NCBI GenBank assembly: GCA_011109175.1
Contig: RDEW01000025.1
Span: 93,990-157,989 of the forward strand
Direction of reading: 5' to 3'
Source of the DNA: Dicyema japonicum
Taxonomy: Eukaryota > Dicyemida > Rhombozoa > Dicyemidae
Length of the DNA stretch: 64,000 nucleotides
A program made the translations under genes and the position numbers. Below, in pieces: positions 53,851-64,000 of the stretch (position 1 is the stretch's first letter; every line of letters begins with the position of its first letter). Under the pieces are notes generated by a model. The model was given only the letters and a program-made list of their open reading frames with translations, was not told the DNA's origin and searched no databases.

Positions 53851-54840
53851 ATGAGTTTCACTACAAAAAGTGGAAGAGTAGTAAAATCTACTAATTCTGA
53901 AAATATTGTTTCATCAAATATCCTTGATTCAAAAACTTATGAAGAAGAATCAACATCTGAGACTAAAACTATTCATGAGACTCGAAAACCTGGTCCTCAG
54001 AGAAATTTGGCCACTAATCGATTTGAGGCCTCGTCTTCTAGAATGCCCACAGTCCGACTGGGGAACAAGAAGAAATTTAAGAAGAGGATTCGGAAAATTC
54101 ATACAGAAGAAGAAATGGTAGACAGTTCTGGTATGAATTATTCTCATTTCAGGCAATCCACTGACGGAGGAAGAAGCTAGGAAGAAAAAGCGTAGGATGA
54201 GATCAGAGAAGAAGCTGAAGAGACCGTGGAATGCCTATCAAGTTTGGGGAGAGCCTCTGCGGAAAAGAATCCTCGTAAAGTACCCCGACATGGATCTCGG
54301 ACAAGTGAGCAGTAAGTTAGCGGAAATGTGGCGCAATGTACCAGAATCTGAAAAGGCGGTAAATTTCATCCAAACCATAGTCTTGGAGAGCAAAGGCAAG
54401 GATGTTGGCAGGTGGGTCTTTCCCTCCTTCCAGACCAGGTCGAAGTGACTTCAAGGTCAACCACGAGGCAGCCGCAGAGTTTCATCGGCTATCTTCAAAG
54501 GCATATAATGACGAAATTTTGTTTGATTACGTAAGCGTTTCCATTTACTTGGCAGACCCCTTCCTTGCATCCAATCTCTACTGCCACGTACTTTAAGCTA
54601 TTGGGGGAGTCTTTGACTACTGTCGGGGAGAAGCTGTTGGACCATAAGGTATCGTTGTTTGTTTAGGCATAGGGGAGTGTGGCCATTAACGGTAGTCTTT
54701 CTGTGATCCTCGATTCAGTACTGTGTATGATTGCCCCAATGCTGTGTCTCACTCACCAAATTCCTAATTTGGCTTGTCTTGATAAAGCTCAGCTTGGGAA
54801 TATTCTAGAGTCTATCGTTTATATTATGCCTGGACTTTAG
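53851..54840 (+). CDS. HMGXB4: HMG-box protein HMGXB4 homologue
   Basis: Nuclear HMG-box transcription regulator. Order: basic, Ser-rich N terminus (MSFTTKSGRVVKSTNSEN ... RKKKRRMRSEKKLK), HMG box RPWNAYQVWGEPLRKRILVK ... YPDMDLGQVSSKLAEMWRNV ... SWRAKARMLA (family AYQVF...HPGIDFGELSKKLAEVWKQLP...WKQKAQYL), and the HMGXB4-specific C-terminal domain PISTATYFKLLGESLTTVGE ... GSVAINGSLSVILDSVLCMI ... LGNILESIVYIMPGL (family AAHLQLLGESLSLIG ... GSLSVLLDS ... LDNIAYIMPGL). Introns 54131-54152 (22 nt), 54359-54380 (22), 54412-54438 (27), 54531-54555 (25) and 54649-54672 (24), all GT...AG and in frame. ATG at 53851; stop TAG 54838. Intact, and the best evidence of normal splicing in the window. Confidence 0.95.
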
Positions 54841-54949
54841 CTTTCTTTCTTTGATAATTTAAATTACTTGATTACGCTTATATTTAATATGAGGGTTCAG
54901 CAGGTGGTCGTCTAGTACACTGTATCTCCTTAAGAATGACGTAGCCCTT

Positions 54950-55165
54950 TAATGACCAGGTAGCTTAGTGGTCGGGATGTAATGGTGTAACAATTGACCC
55001 TGGTTTTGAGTCCTTCGTTGGATGCTTGTTCATAGGTTACTATTCTTTTCCTCTGTTTATTGTCTTCTCTCGCTCTACAGGAGTGGTGTTATGTGATCTA
55101 TTTGTCTCAAATTAATCTTAGTGCAAGATGGTATGAAAAATATTATTACACACTTAATTGCAAAG
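54950..55165 (+). repeat. SINE-2, best copy
   Basis: GACCAGGTAGCTTAGTGGTCGGG (A-box-like), CCCTGGTTTTGAGTCCTTCG (B-box-like, GGTTTTGAGTCC), then a pyrimidine-rich body and GGTATGAAAAATATTATTACAC. A second, distinct tRNA-like family. Confidence 0.55.
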
Positions 55166-56129
55166 AATCAATCCTTACTTTTTTTGCATTTAGTAAGTGG
55201 TGACATTGGATGCTATTTTTGCAACTGTGGGAATTTAATACCTTTAATTAGTTGTTGACTAACTTGTTTCTATGTGTACTCAAGTTATCAAATAGACATA
55301 CGAGACATCGGGTACATGAATTTTCCGAAATAAGTTAAAGTCGAATACGTCAATGTGGTTTAATCGATTCTAAAAAATAGGCTTTGAGCTAAAGGAGGGT
55401 CCAATCTTATAGTCTCAAATTTAATGCAACTAACGCTAATTTTATCCACGATCAGGCTGCATGTGTATTAAGCTCCTCGAGGGATCATATTTTAGTAAAG
55501 GAAGTATTTGCACATGGATTTAGCAAATACAATACAATATCATGATTGAACACTTTATGGCTTACAAAGAAAAAAAACTATAGAAGTATGAGAGGAGACT
55601 TTTAATGAACAGTGTCTCTTCAAAATGCTGGTTTCTCACATGAGTAGTTAGTTTCGTTTTACTTTGACTTAGGAATTTTCATTTGATTTTTATGCTAGAC
55701 GTCTACTAAAAACAACATATAAATAAACTTAATGCCACTGCTGATATGAGAATACGGTTGCCAGAAGACTTTCACTTCAAATGGAACCATCGAAGAACTA
55801 TTTAGAGAAGTGGGCACCCCATCGATTATTTATATGAAGATCCTAAGCAGAGAAGAATCATTAAGGACGTTATTCTAGTGAAGTCGGTGAAGATGATCGA
55901 TTTCGGCCCACGGAGAAGAATACGTTGATAAGCCCTAATATATTTATGTTTCTCCTTGACATTAAGCGAAATAATCGAAGAAACATGGTGTAAAATCACA
56001 AATATGAGTTGAGTGAGTATAAAACCGTAATGCTAACGATAAAGTAAATTTAAAATTCCTAAAAAATTAATTAGTCAAGTGGTCAATTAGTCGGAGGGTT
56101 TATGGATTATTTTATTATTATTTATTTAA
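55166..56129. other. Intergenic, no gene recognised
   Basis: No family-like frame or matched repeat. Confidence 0.35.
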
Positions 56130-56860
56130 TAACCCCGAAAAGGGAACACCAAGAAAGAAGGAGTAATCCAACTAATTAAGTGATCCCGGTACGCCTCAAC
56201 AGGATCGAGAGGTTTTTTCCTGTGTTCCTCCAGAGTACCCACGGCTTTCCTGAATAGACGACGATCATCTTTTCATTAGAGTGAAGAGGAGTGGGTTTTT
56301 CCCCAAATTTCGTGTATTTGAGCCTTTAGCCTTGAATGGAAGAAACGATTTGTCTCTTGGCCACACAGACCAAATGAAGCCGGAGCCATTATTTTTGATT
56401 GCGGGCGTGGTCAAGCATTGGAGGGAAAAGATCGGGGGTAGATTTGTTTGACGTGCTAGTTTGCCAATTAGGGTATTGATCTTGAGTGAATTGATATCGA
56501 AGCTCCATAGGCCCATGAGGCACAGGGCGTACTCAATCGTCGGTTTTTAGGAGTTGATTGAACACGACGAGGGCGCATTCCTGTGAAGGTTTGGACTTCA
56601 AGAGCGGTTTGATAATATTAAGTTTTCCTGAGACCCTTTGTCATAACGTTCTTCACATGTTTGAGAAAATGACATCAAAAGGGTCAAATGTCACTCCCAG
56701 GATAGTTGGACGAGTCTGTAGTGGTAAGGAGTCTCCAAAAATGTTCAAATCAAGTGTATGTTTTTCTTTTCTGTCCGTGGTGAAAATTGTATATGTTGAT
56801 TTGTCCCTGGATACGGAGAGACGATTCAACTTCAACCAGTCAGAGGGTTAATGGATGGCG
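56130..56860 (-). mobile_element. LINE-J thumb and 3' end, minus strand
   Basis: Frame 56835-56653: LNRLSVSRDKSTYTIF then LPLQTRPTILGVTFDPFDVI, the RT thumb (family KT..ilF....iLGvtlD..ltF). Then the C-terminal frame 56516-56265 and the 3' signature GTGTTCCCTTTTCGGGGTTATTAAATAAATAATAATAA on the minus strand near 56140. Confidence 0.75.
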
Positions 56861-57059
56861 ACTGCATCTATTGCACTCAATGTTTATTTTGCTTCATGGT
56901 GGAGCCCTTGTTTACTTCTTTTGATTAAAATTCAATCAGAGTCATAATCGTCCGACATCTAACAGGTGCAATTGGTATGGAGATATGAGACTTCGAGACA
57001 AAACGTAAAAACAACTCCCTTGGATACAGTGATGAATTCTACAAGGACTGCATAGATTC

Positions 57060-57235
57060 TTTGTCTTTAATAAAAACTTATTATTACTTCAGTATCACCT
57101 GGTTAAAAGGAAGGAGAAAAGTTCCAACCTAACTAAGTGACCCCAGACAGACACATGATAGGTCCTATCCGAAATGGAAGAGAATCCTGGAGGACATGTA
57201 GTTATCTCGTATCTAGGGCGGGTTTTTAAAGTATT
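57060..57235 (-). mobile_element. LINE-J 3' end, minus strand
   Basis: Minus strand: CTGGGGTCACTTAGTTAGG ... CCAGGTGATACTGAAGTAATAATAAG, the same signature as other LINE-J ends. Confidence 0.6.
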
Positions 57236-57238
57236 CAT

Positions 57239-59110
57239 TCATGACTTCATAGAGGGAGTTGTTAGGGCAGAGTAGCTACCCAAAACATCATCTGTTGTCG
57301 TCCAATCAAAACTGATTCCAGAGATGCGGGCATAACCTAGTGCGGCCCATGAGACGATCAAATCTACTAGCCTTTTCCAACTCCCCCAGTTGCAAGAAAT
57401 TCTCCTCAGGACATCCAATTTAAGTTGCCGTTTAATAGGCTTCAGGTCGTTGTCAAGCACTGATGATAAGGTAATGCGTGGGCGACCACGCGATTTCTTT
57501 CGTGAAATAATACTCCTAGTCCTGTTGGCAGTGGTTGATCTGTTAAGGCGTAATATGTGTCTCATAAGTAGGGCGATTTTTTTAACCTAAAAAATAAAAA
57601 ATTTAACCTAAAAAATTAACTTTATTAACCTAAAACCTAAAAAAATTAACCCAAAAATTTAACTTATAACTAAACTAAACAACAGTAAAACTTTGTTACA
57701 CATACAAATTACATAATTTTCTAAATTTTGGTAGAAAATTTCGATTGGATCTTAGAAAACTCTATCTCAGAGAAACATCGTTAAACCGAGCACGAGTTGG
57801 CTGACAATTCAGGAGTATTGAATACTCGGCAGGAGATATGTGTGAATTAGTCATTTTCATTATGTTTGAAATATTATTTTTGAAGCCTTTTATTTATGTA
57901 TCTTTAATAAATTTGTTGTCATCTTCCAAATTCCAACGATTCTAAACTATCATATGCTTGTTCAATTGTGGAGCGTGTACTTTGGTAATAATATCCGCAA
58001 TAGCGACATATTCAGAAACCTGGAATGTTCGATAGCTTCGGATATGGTCACATGGACTGCAAACTAACATGTGTTTCTGAGACTTTCTTTAGCTGTTCGA
58101 ACTAGATATCTATCATCCGCGAATGATTCGATAATATTTTGAACTCCGATCAGATTTTCTGAATAGTACGGCCTTAAGCCAAGTCCCCTAGCACACGAGA
58201 TGGAATGGCGATGTTTCTGTCTTTGAATATTAGTTTTCTTCTATTGTTCTTGTTAATTGGTGCTTGTACAGTAGCTATCATCAAATCAATTTCCGGATAA
58301 GTCTCTTATTTTCTCACAACAATTGTGTAATAGATGAACGGCACATGTGACATGAATAACTTGGGTAAGATTTTTAGGTATTTTGCCAGCTAAAACAAAA
58401 TTTTACCTGATTTCATATAATTTGCAGCATCCGAAATTAACAAAAGGAAATTTTCCATTTGAACCAAATTATTTCCAAGTGCATCGTTGATCATCTGAAG
58501 TAATGATGTTCTTGTTAGAAGCAGATTCTATCGCCTTAAACGATATCAATATGTTGTTTCAGGAGAATTTAACGATCCAATCATCACAGCAACGTATCTT
58601 TGGCCCCGGATTTTTGTTTCATCCGTATTAGCAAAAACTTTTTGATCCAATATGATTTGATCCACACAGTTTCTAGCTTTTGAGGAACTCGTGCTGAGCC
58701 TCCGTAAAACAATTCTCTAAAGCCACGGCATAGATAGTTTGTTTAGTGGAATATCAGATTTTATAATTGCTCTGGTTATTTGTAGAGCCCAATCATCATT
58801 TTTGGAATATTAGTCAATGTGTCCTTGGTGGCGATTCGGTCAGAGAATGTACAAAAAATAATTGTTGTTTCGCAAAACTCAATTAATTTTGATGTTTTTG
58901 TGAGGCTCCACTGGAATTCACAAAATGCCTTTTCTAGGTTAAAATAAATTTTAACTTTTTTAATTTAACTTTCCCTACTCATGCAGCTATTTTAACTTTT
59001 TTAACTTAGTTCTCCTACTCATAAGCAGCTTCCATCAAGATTCAACAATATCTAAACCTAAGCGTCCTGTTCTGTATTTTGTTAGGACTTTGTTGGTGTT
59101 TTGTTAAGAC
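57239..59110 (-). mobile_element. LINE-E 3' part, split by a hAT, minus strand
   Basis: Frame 57565-57239: MRHILRLNRST, SRKKSRGRPRITLSSVLDND, SCNWGSWKRLVDLIVSWAAL, parallel to the plus-strand stub at 38297-38708 (GHVLRM..., GRSRTLPIVLQKDL, NRGAWKRMTANLVSFAAH). The part before it (LDIVES, WKLL) lies beyond the hAT at 59026-59110; joining the two restores the WKLFGH-like motif. Confidence 0.75.
57569..59017 (-). mobile_element. 1.45-kb hAT-like element with 8-bp TSD
   Basis: CTCATAAG is repeated exactly at 57561-57568 and 59018-59025. Ends: TAGGGCGATTT and, inverted, TAGGAGAACTAAG, followed by TTAACCTAAAAAA/GTTAAAAAAGTTAAAA subrepeats. Minus-strand coding remnants (about 58740-57960) include LLISDAANYMKSGK, KVIHVTCAVHLLHNCCEKIR and AIPSRVLGDLA, matching hAT-type transposases (DAAPYM, HVTCLAH, APSR). 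Frames are broken. Confidence 0.85.
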
Positions 59111-59450
59111 TCGTTCTATTAACATTCGATGGAAAGATTCTAGCGATTCAATCAATTTGAAATGTTAGAATTATTGATTCGGCAAAAAATTAAATTTTTA
59201 TCTGAAATCACTAAGAATTTATTGAAATGACTAAAATAATGACATTAATAACAAAAATCAATATATATTCGAAATTTGAATATTTTTTATTTAAAATTAT
59301 TTTTGTTTACATGACAACATAAAAATTTAAATTTAAGCTTTTAATTTCGTGGCGGTTTTAATTTTTTATATTTAAAAAATATAATATTAATTAAATTATT
59401 TAAATTTTAAATAAAATATTAAATTTTACTGCCAAGTTCTCTCGTTGTTC

Positions 59451-60096
59451 ATGATTCAGAAATCAATTAAAATAGTTTTAATTGGAATGGGTTCAGTTGG
59501 GAAGACCGCCCTAACCCTTCAGTTCATGTACGACGAGGTACAGTGAATAATGTAATTCTCCAGTTCACTGAGGACTACGAACCAACCAGGAGTGATATAT
59601 ACAGGAAGGATCTCTCAGATCCTAAATACTGCAATAGACATCCTGGACACAGCTGGGCAGGAAGCCGCGGGGAATATTCATTCCTCCCTTGTGAAGCAAG
59701 GACATGGCTATATGCTTGTTTGCTCCGTCGATAACATGGAAAGTGTGGAATCTCTTGGCCGTTATCGGTATTACCTGTGTTCCTGATTTCGTAGGGATGA
59801 GGTTCATAGACTGAACCCTTCAAGCGAAAAAACACCGATATTGCTGGTAGGTAACAAAATCGACCTTGACGATCGACCCAACTTCGAGAAACAACTGAGA
59901 GAGAAGGCCTCCTTGTGGGGCGTCCCTAGTATTTTTACCTCAGCTAAAACCTGCAAGAATGTTACTGAAGTGTAAAAAAGGTTTATTCCAGGCTTTTATG
60001 AAACTTTTTGAAATGACTAAAGATCTAATGGAATTTGCTGATTGTCCCGCTACTACTAAGGCGGCTAAGAAAAGTAGTAAATGCTGCTTTTACTGA
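59451..60096 (+). CDS. Ral-type Ras GTPase
   Basis: Membrane-bound small GTPase; Ral acts through the exocyst. P-loop GMGSVGKT, ALTLQFMYDE then FTEDYEPTRSDIYRK (effector loop close to Ral YEPTKAD, with the two specificity residues K-A replaced by R-S), IDILDTAGQE (switch II), LLVGNKIDL (NKxD), FTSAKT (SAK). C terminus: KAAKKSSKCCFY, basic with a CCxx prenylation-type end. Introns 59538-59563 (26 nt), about 59768-59794 (27 nt) and about 59971-59992 (22 nt). Between YRK and IDILD (59605-59638) there are 25 nt where Ral has 30, so the frame moves by +1 without a usable intron: assembly error, a lesion or an unusual splice. Ser stands at the Ras Gly13 position. Start ATG 59451, stop 60094. Confidence 0.85.
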
Positions 60097-60886
60097 ATTT
60101 CCTATATTTTTATTATGACGATTTTATGAAAACTATGTTTTCATATTTTAATTTTTATCCTTAGTTGTGTAGGAAACTAGCTTTTGCGTGGTATCTCACT
60201 GTGGTTAGATAAACAGATTTTTTATCAGCCTTTCCGTCGAGGGGTAGTGATGTTCCCATTTACTTAACCCCCTGCTTAGGCAAGACATACCTTTTTATAG
60301 AAAAGGAAAGAACAGTTATCCTAACAATCAAGGAATAAGGCCAAGACACTGAGAGTGTTCTTAACTTGTTCCATTGTCGGTTTCGTGCCAGTCCCTAGAT
60401 ACGGGGATTACATTTTATTAAGAATTTGGTTCGCCATATTTTTAAGTTATTTAATAAATAATTATGAATTAATTAAATTATATTTTTTGTCTACATTAAC
60501 TAAATTTTTGACCACATTGTAAAATAACCACATGAATGGTTGATTGCGAATTTTTTCGCTTGATTTGATAATACAAGGCAGGTTAGATTATGAACTTCGT
60601 GTTTAGCTGTCAAATATTTTTTCACATTCTATTTATTTTTTTTATTTTTTCACATTCTGTAATCAACTAATAATGCTCATCCAGATTCTGAAACAGGCAA
60701 AATTTAGACCAGAACGTTGGTATTGCATCCGACGCTTATTACTTCAGCAACTTAATGTATTCAATGACTCTATCACTTCATTCATGGACAAAAACAGAGA
60801 AGATAGGTTACATTTATCTTGAAAAAATATTTCGTGCAATAAAGGTATATCTACACATCAACCTTCCGAATCACGACTAACTAACC
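60097..60886. other. Intergenic with SINE-1 tail remnants
   Basis: About 60285-60375 contains GAAAAGGAAAGAACAGTTATCC and ACACTGAGAGTGTTCTTAAC, which recall SINE-1 tails. No gene seen. Confidence 0.35.
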
Positions 60887-61162
60887 ATGGCTAGGTAAGG
60901 AGATAAATTTCGATTTAACAGGTAAATGCGCAACATTAGTCATTTAAGCTAAATTTTATTTTATTCACTTGTTAGCTATGTTAGAAGCCCTTACGCATTT
61001 CTTATAAGCATATGGGTTTTGCTTGGGGTTTTGCTTGTGTTGTGTTCCTTATTATTTTTTCTACTAGTTTCTTCAATGTAGAACTACTCAACCATCAAAA
61101 TTACTAGAGATTTCAATCATTCAGCCAACTACCAGGGAAGTATCGAACAATCAATAAAGTAA
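60887..61162 (+). CDS. Possible small single-pass membrane protein
   Basis: ATG GCT AG at 60887, an ~81-nt GT...AG intron to 60975, then YVRSPYAFLISIWVLLGVLL and VLCSLLFFLL (one strong membrane helix). After it TAG occurs unless a 15-nt GT...AG segment (GTTTCTTCAATGTAG) is removed, which keeps frame to NYSTIKITRDFNHSANYQGS and stop at 61160. No family recognised. Confidence 0.3.
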
Positions 61163-61899
61163 GTAATTTTAAAAATTCAACGCATGACAATCTTCAATAA
61201 TCGATGTACTCAGTTAATAATTATTTACACAGGGAGAATAAATAAATGTATTATCTTGGCGATTTTAATCTACAAAAAAGGCAACATGATCTTATTTCTA
61301 AAACTTTAAAATCACCACATTACTTCATTTTCTCGAATCAATAGAAATCGCCTTCTTCAGATTGGACTCAGTAATCTCTCCTACTTTGATGTCCTTAGAT
61401 CAACCACACGCCACTTCCGCAAGTCGGCAGGAAGCAGAAATGTACTCTTTATCAGACAAATTATCCAATATTTTTGTTAATAGCATTTTACTAAATTTAA
61501 CAGCTTGACAAATTTATTAACTAAAAGTCAAAAATTTCCTTATTATTAGCAGCGTACAGAGAACCAAATAAACTACACGTGCAGTTTCTGGCAGATTATC
61601 CTTAAGCTCTTTCAATTTTGGGTTGGAAAATTTTGAACTCGTGTATGCTCCCCATCGACATTTGTTTTGTTCAAGACCTTAAGTTCCCGATGTTTTCTGA
61701 GTTCTTCATCTTGTCAATCAAGACTAACTAGAAATGAAAGGTCCATCATGGAAATAAACAAGCATTTCATGGAATAGAGGGCGTTACTACCTCTGACTAA
61801 TTTCACTACATTTTGATAGATAGCTGTAAAATAGAGTATCTCAAACTTTTCTTGGATGAAGAAATCTCAGAAAAAATTAGACAGCTTCAGTCTTGCACC
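61163..61899. other. Intergenic, no gene recognised
   Basis: No family-like frame; possibly worn LINE-J sequence on the minus strand. Confidence 0.3.
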
Positions 61900-62245
61900 C
61901 AGGTTATGTTTCTAAGCAAACCGAAGATCAGAAGAGATGGAAATACCAAAGAATTTCAGACGATTTCTTGTTTGTCTCATATACTGTAAAGACGTCAGGT
62001 ATTCTTGGCCCATAAACGGACGATCTATTTTCACATCCAGAAATGCAGTTTTTATTCTAAGAGATTTATAAAGGGTAGCTCCAAAAAGGCACATATTATC
62101 TATACCACTAGACCGATATGTGCTTGTGGAATCGAGGGAGGAGCATCGGGCCAAGATGAAGCCCCTGTTAGAGCGTGCTGGGATCACGTGATTAGTTAGT
62201 TTGTGTAACCGTGGTTTCTGGTGTTATTATTATTAAGACACTTTA
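61900..62245. mobile_element. LINE-J fragment, rearranged
   Basis: Minus frame 62187-61912 includes NRLKFFGISISSDLRFA, a thumb-like iLGitid.dl.F block. Yet about 62100-62245 ends with the LINE-J 3' signature on the plus strand (GCTGGGATCACGTGATTAGTTAG ... GTTATTATTATTAAG). An inverted 5' part next to a sense 3' end would fit another twin-priming event. Confidence 0.45.
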
Positions 62246-62269
62246 TTTTAAGTAAAAACAGTTATTATA

Positions 62270-62510
62270 ACTAATCGATGAGAACCAAGGAATGCTCTTC
62301 ACTCCTTTTTTCTTTTTGTTGTGTGTATGTCCTTTATAGACTATCCCGTTCCGACGTGATATTTTCCTTGATGACGGTGTCACTCGTCAAACCAAAACAT
62401 CGTAGATGCGTGGTACCTTCAACTGAATATACATCAGCGAGATTCGAACCAGAAATCATCAGGCCTTTTGCCAGGCACTTATGACACTGCACCATCCCGG
62501 CTGGGTAGCA
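62270..62510 (-). repeat. tRNA-derived SINE-1, minus strand
   Basis: Minus strand from about 62510: GCCGGGATGGTGCAGTGTC (A-box region), GGTTCGAATCTCGCTGATG (B-box), CCACGCATCTACGATG, GACACCGTCATCA, then a CACACAACAAAAAG tail, continuing into AGTTATTATAACTAATCG. Confidence 0.8.
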
Positions 62511-63214
62511 TCAAAAAGCAATAAAAATTTTCTTTTTTTGTTATTAACATATAATGGGGTTTCCGTACAAAAGTTTTCATCAATCATGAAGCAAAGTGTA
62601 CATTCGCTTTAATGGAGTTGTCACCACTTTAACCTATCTACAATTTATCACATGGCAAATTAAGCGTGGTCCTTTTCAAAGAAGATTTTTCTAAGCTCCT
62701 CCAATTTTAGACAGTCGGTTGATTCTCAACATGTTTTGCGAATATAAATCTTGATCATACGTCACTCACAGGTCCACGATCGTGGTGTAAAAATCTATAC
62801 AAAAGCGATCAAAAATGATTAATTTAATATAAATATAAATTTGTTTTTTTATCAAAATTAATTTATATTATATAATAAACATAACAAGTGACCTAATTAT
62901 AACCAGTGACGTGTTCATTAACATTTCTATGTTGTTAATATTTTTTTCATTGATCACAAAAATCGAAGTTGAACATAATATAATATTTTATGGAGATTAT
63001 TTTTTGACAAATATCAATGAGAAAGTATTTAATAATAAATATTATAGAAAACAATCGATTTATTCAGAATAACATCAAATCAAAACGGAAATAAATTGAA
63101 GTATAAAATCAAGAAATACAATTTAACTGTCGAATTGATCATTCAACATCTAAGAATTCTATGACATAACAATGAAAATTGAATTAAATTCCAGTAATTT
63201 AATATTTAACTATT
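62511..63214. other. AT-rich, no gene recognised
   Basis: Could hold upstream exons of the LAMP-like gene; I cannot place any. Confidence 0.3.
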
Positions 63215-63898
63215 AAAGGCAATAAAACCTATACAAATACAATAAACATCGCACATATCAAAAATGGAGAATATTACAGATGTGGAGATACTTCCATCAG
63301 TTTAGAGAATGACTATTCTGTCACAATATATTCTTTGATAATACAATATAGAACTGATCTTTATTATTCACATATAACTGGAAGAGGTTTGAATATAATT
63401 TAATAAAGCTCATGACTGTAATCCATCTAACGATCCAAATACTCCAATTTGGTATTTTATGAATGGAAATCAACTCATGGGTTTAATAAGTGGGAATATT
63501 GAAATCGATGAATACACTGATGAACATGTAAAATTTAAAATTTTTATTATAGTTTACACATATTTTTACTTTTAAGAATGTCAAACTCCAAAATTGATTT
63601 TGAAATTGATAGAATTAAGGTGCATCTAAATTTATCCTCGATCCAAATATTTTTTATATTAAAATTAAAACAAAATAAATATTATATTTCGGAAATTACT
63701 TTAATCTACAAAAACAAAAATATGGGGACATGGTATAATAATAATCCGAATTATGTCGACGTCGGAAATCATTATAATTGTAAAATGTTTAGTGTTATTT
63801 TTCATGAAATTCGTGTTAAATTTTTATCATTCAAAGCGCAATTTTTTCCGAAAGGATTTGAATTTCAATTTAATCGGAAATGGTTTGAATTTTGGTAA
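63215..63898 (+). CDS. LAMP-like luminal domain, partial (gene continues or is broken)
   Basis: LAMP proteins are heavily glycosylated lysosomal membrane proteins. Two spaced blocks look like the two halves of a LAMP luminal domain: GEYYRCGDTSISLENDYSVT then IYSLIIQYR (family YxCxS..T..L......V.L....VQAF), and NPSNDPNTPIWYFMNGNQL, KIDFEIDRIKVHLNLSS, IYKNKN ... VDVGNHYNCKMFSVIF then IRVKFLSFKAQFF (family VGNSYKC...F......KVWVQAF). No membrane helix or GYxxI-type tail is seen before 63900. The similarity is mostly pattern-based and the joints between frames are not resolved. Confidence 0.4.
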
Positions 63899-64000
63899 AT
63901 TTAGATTCTGGGTGTTTTGAAAATGAATTAGCTATAAGAAAGCATATGCTCACTCTTTCACAAAATTATAAAACAATTCTCGAAAATGATAGGTCTAATC

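Noticed and set aside
59575-59835. Minus-strand frames over the Ral gene
   Set aside because: Shadows of the Ral exons.
1-64000. Bacterial operon, defence system or viral genome
   Set aside because: Spliced metazoan-type genes, SINEs, LINEs and DNA transposons throughout; no prokaryotic ribosome-binding sites or gene arrays.

Overview
This is a eukaryotic, AT-rich window from what looks like a compact invertebrate genome. Metazoan-type genes are present: ornithine decarboxylase antizyme, Ral, an Lbc-class RhoGEF, HMGXB4, FAM98, BRMS1-like, PDE12, OXA1L, mL50 and a beta-1,3-galactosyltransferase. Nearly every intron that protein homology lets me place is only about 21-31 nt (GT...AG). Strongly shortened introns are a known trait of dicyemid mesozoans, so a dicyemid is my best guess; another reduced parasitic animal (orthonectid, myxozoan) is not excluded. 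Genes are short, single-copy islands in a sea of transposon debris. Because exons are split by tiny introns, many genes appear only as adjoining short open frames.

Layout. 1-12.9 kb: a galactosyltransferase gene (2.7-3.4 kb), then LINE and SINE fragments and one copy of a dispersed unit ('unit U') that carries a predicted secreted/membrane protein with 30-residue repeats. 13.0-14.8 kb: PDE12. 15-25 kb: three 3' stubs of an RLE-type LINE in the window (two of them here), two further unit-U copies, a possible small gene. 25.1-25.7 kb: an antizyme gene with its programmed +1 frameshift cassette. 26.5-28.8 kb: a head-to-head pair, FAM98 (-) and BRMS1-like (+), 69 bp apart. 28.9-34.3 kb: an APE-type LINE split by a ~3.1-kb RLE-type LINE that has a 12-bp target duplication and a twin-priming inversion. 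34.9-37.3 kb: a MULE transposon with a FLYWCH finger and long TIRs. 37.6-41.7 kb: a coiled-coil gene, a LINE stub with a perfect 14-bp target duplication, and an XPNPEP3 pseudogene with a hAT element in one intron. 42.2-45.1 kb: RhoGEF (-). 49-52.9 kb: mL50 (-), OXA1L (+) and unnamed neighbours. 53.8-54.8 kb: HMGXB4. 56-59.1 kb: LINEs and a complete 1.45-kb hAT. 59.5-60.1 kb: Ral GTPase. 63.2-63.9 kb: a LAMP-like fragment at the window edge.

Working relations are ordinary: antizyme (polyamine control), FAM98 (tRNA-ligase complex), BRMS1-like (Sin3/HDAC), HMGXB4 (chromatin/transcription), PDE12, OXA1L and mL50 (mitochondrial RNA and translation), Ral and RhoGEF (small-GTPase signalling). There is no operon or system linking them. 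The most notable item is the intact antizyme recoding signal. Several other genes also carry +1 frame offsets, three of which fall at an in-frame stop; these may be assembly indels, decay or recoding. All gene calls rest on recall of protein families, not on a search.
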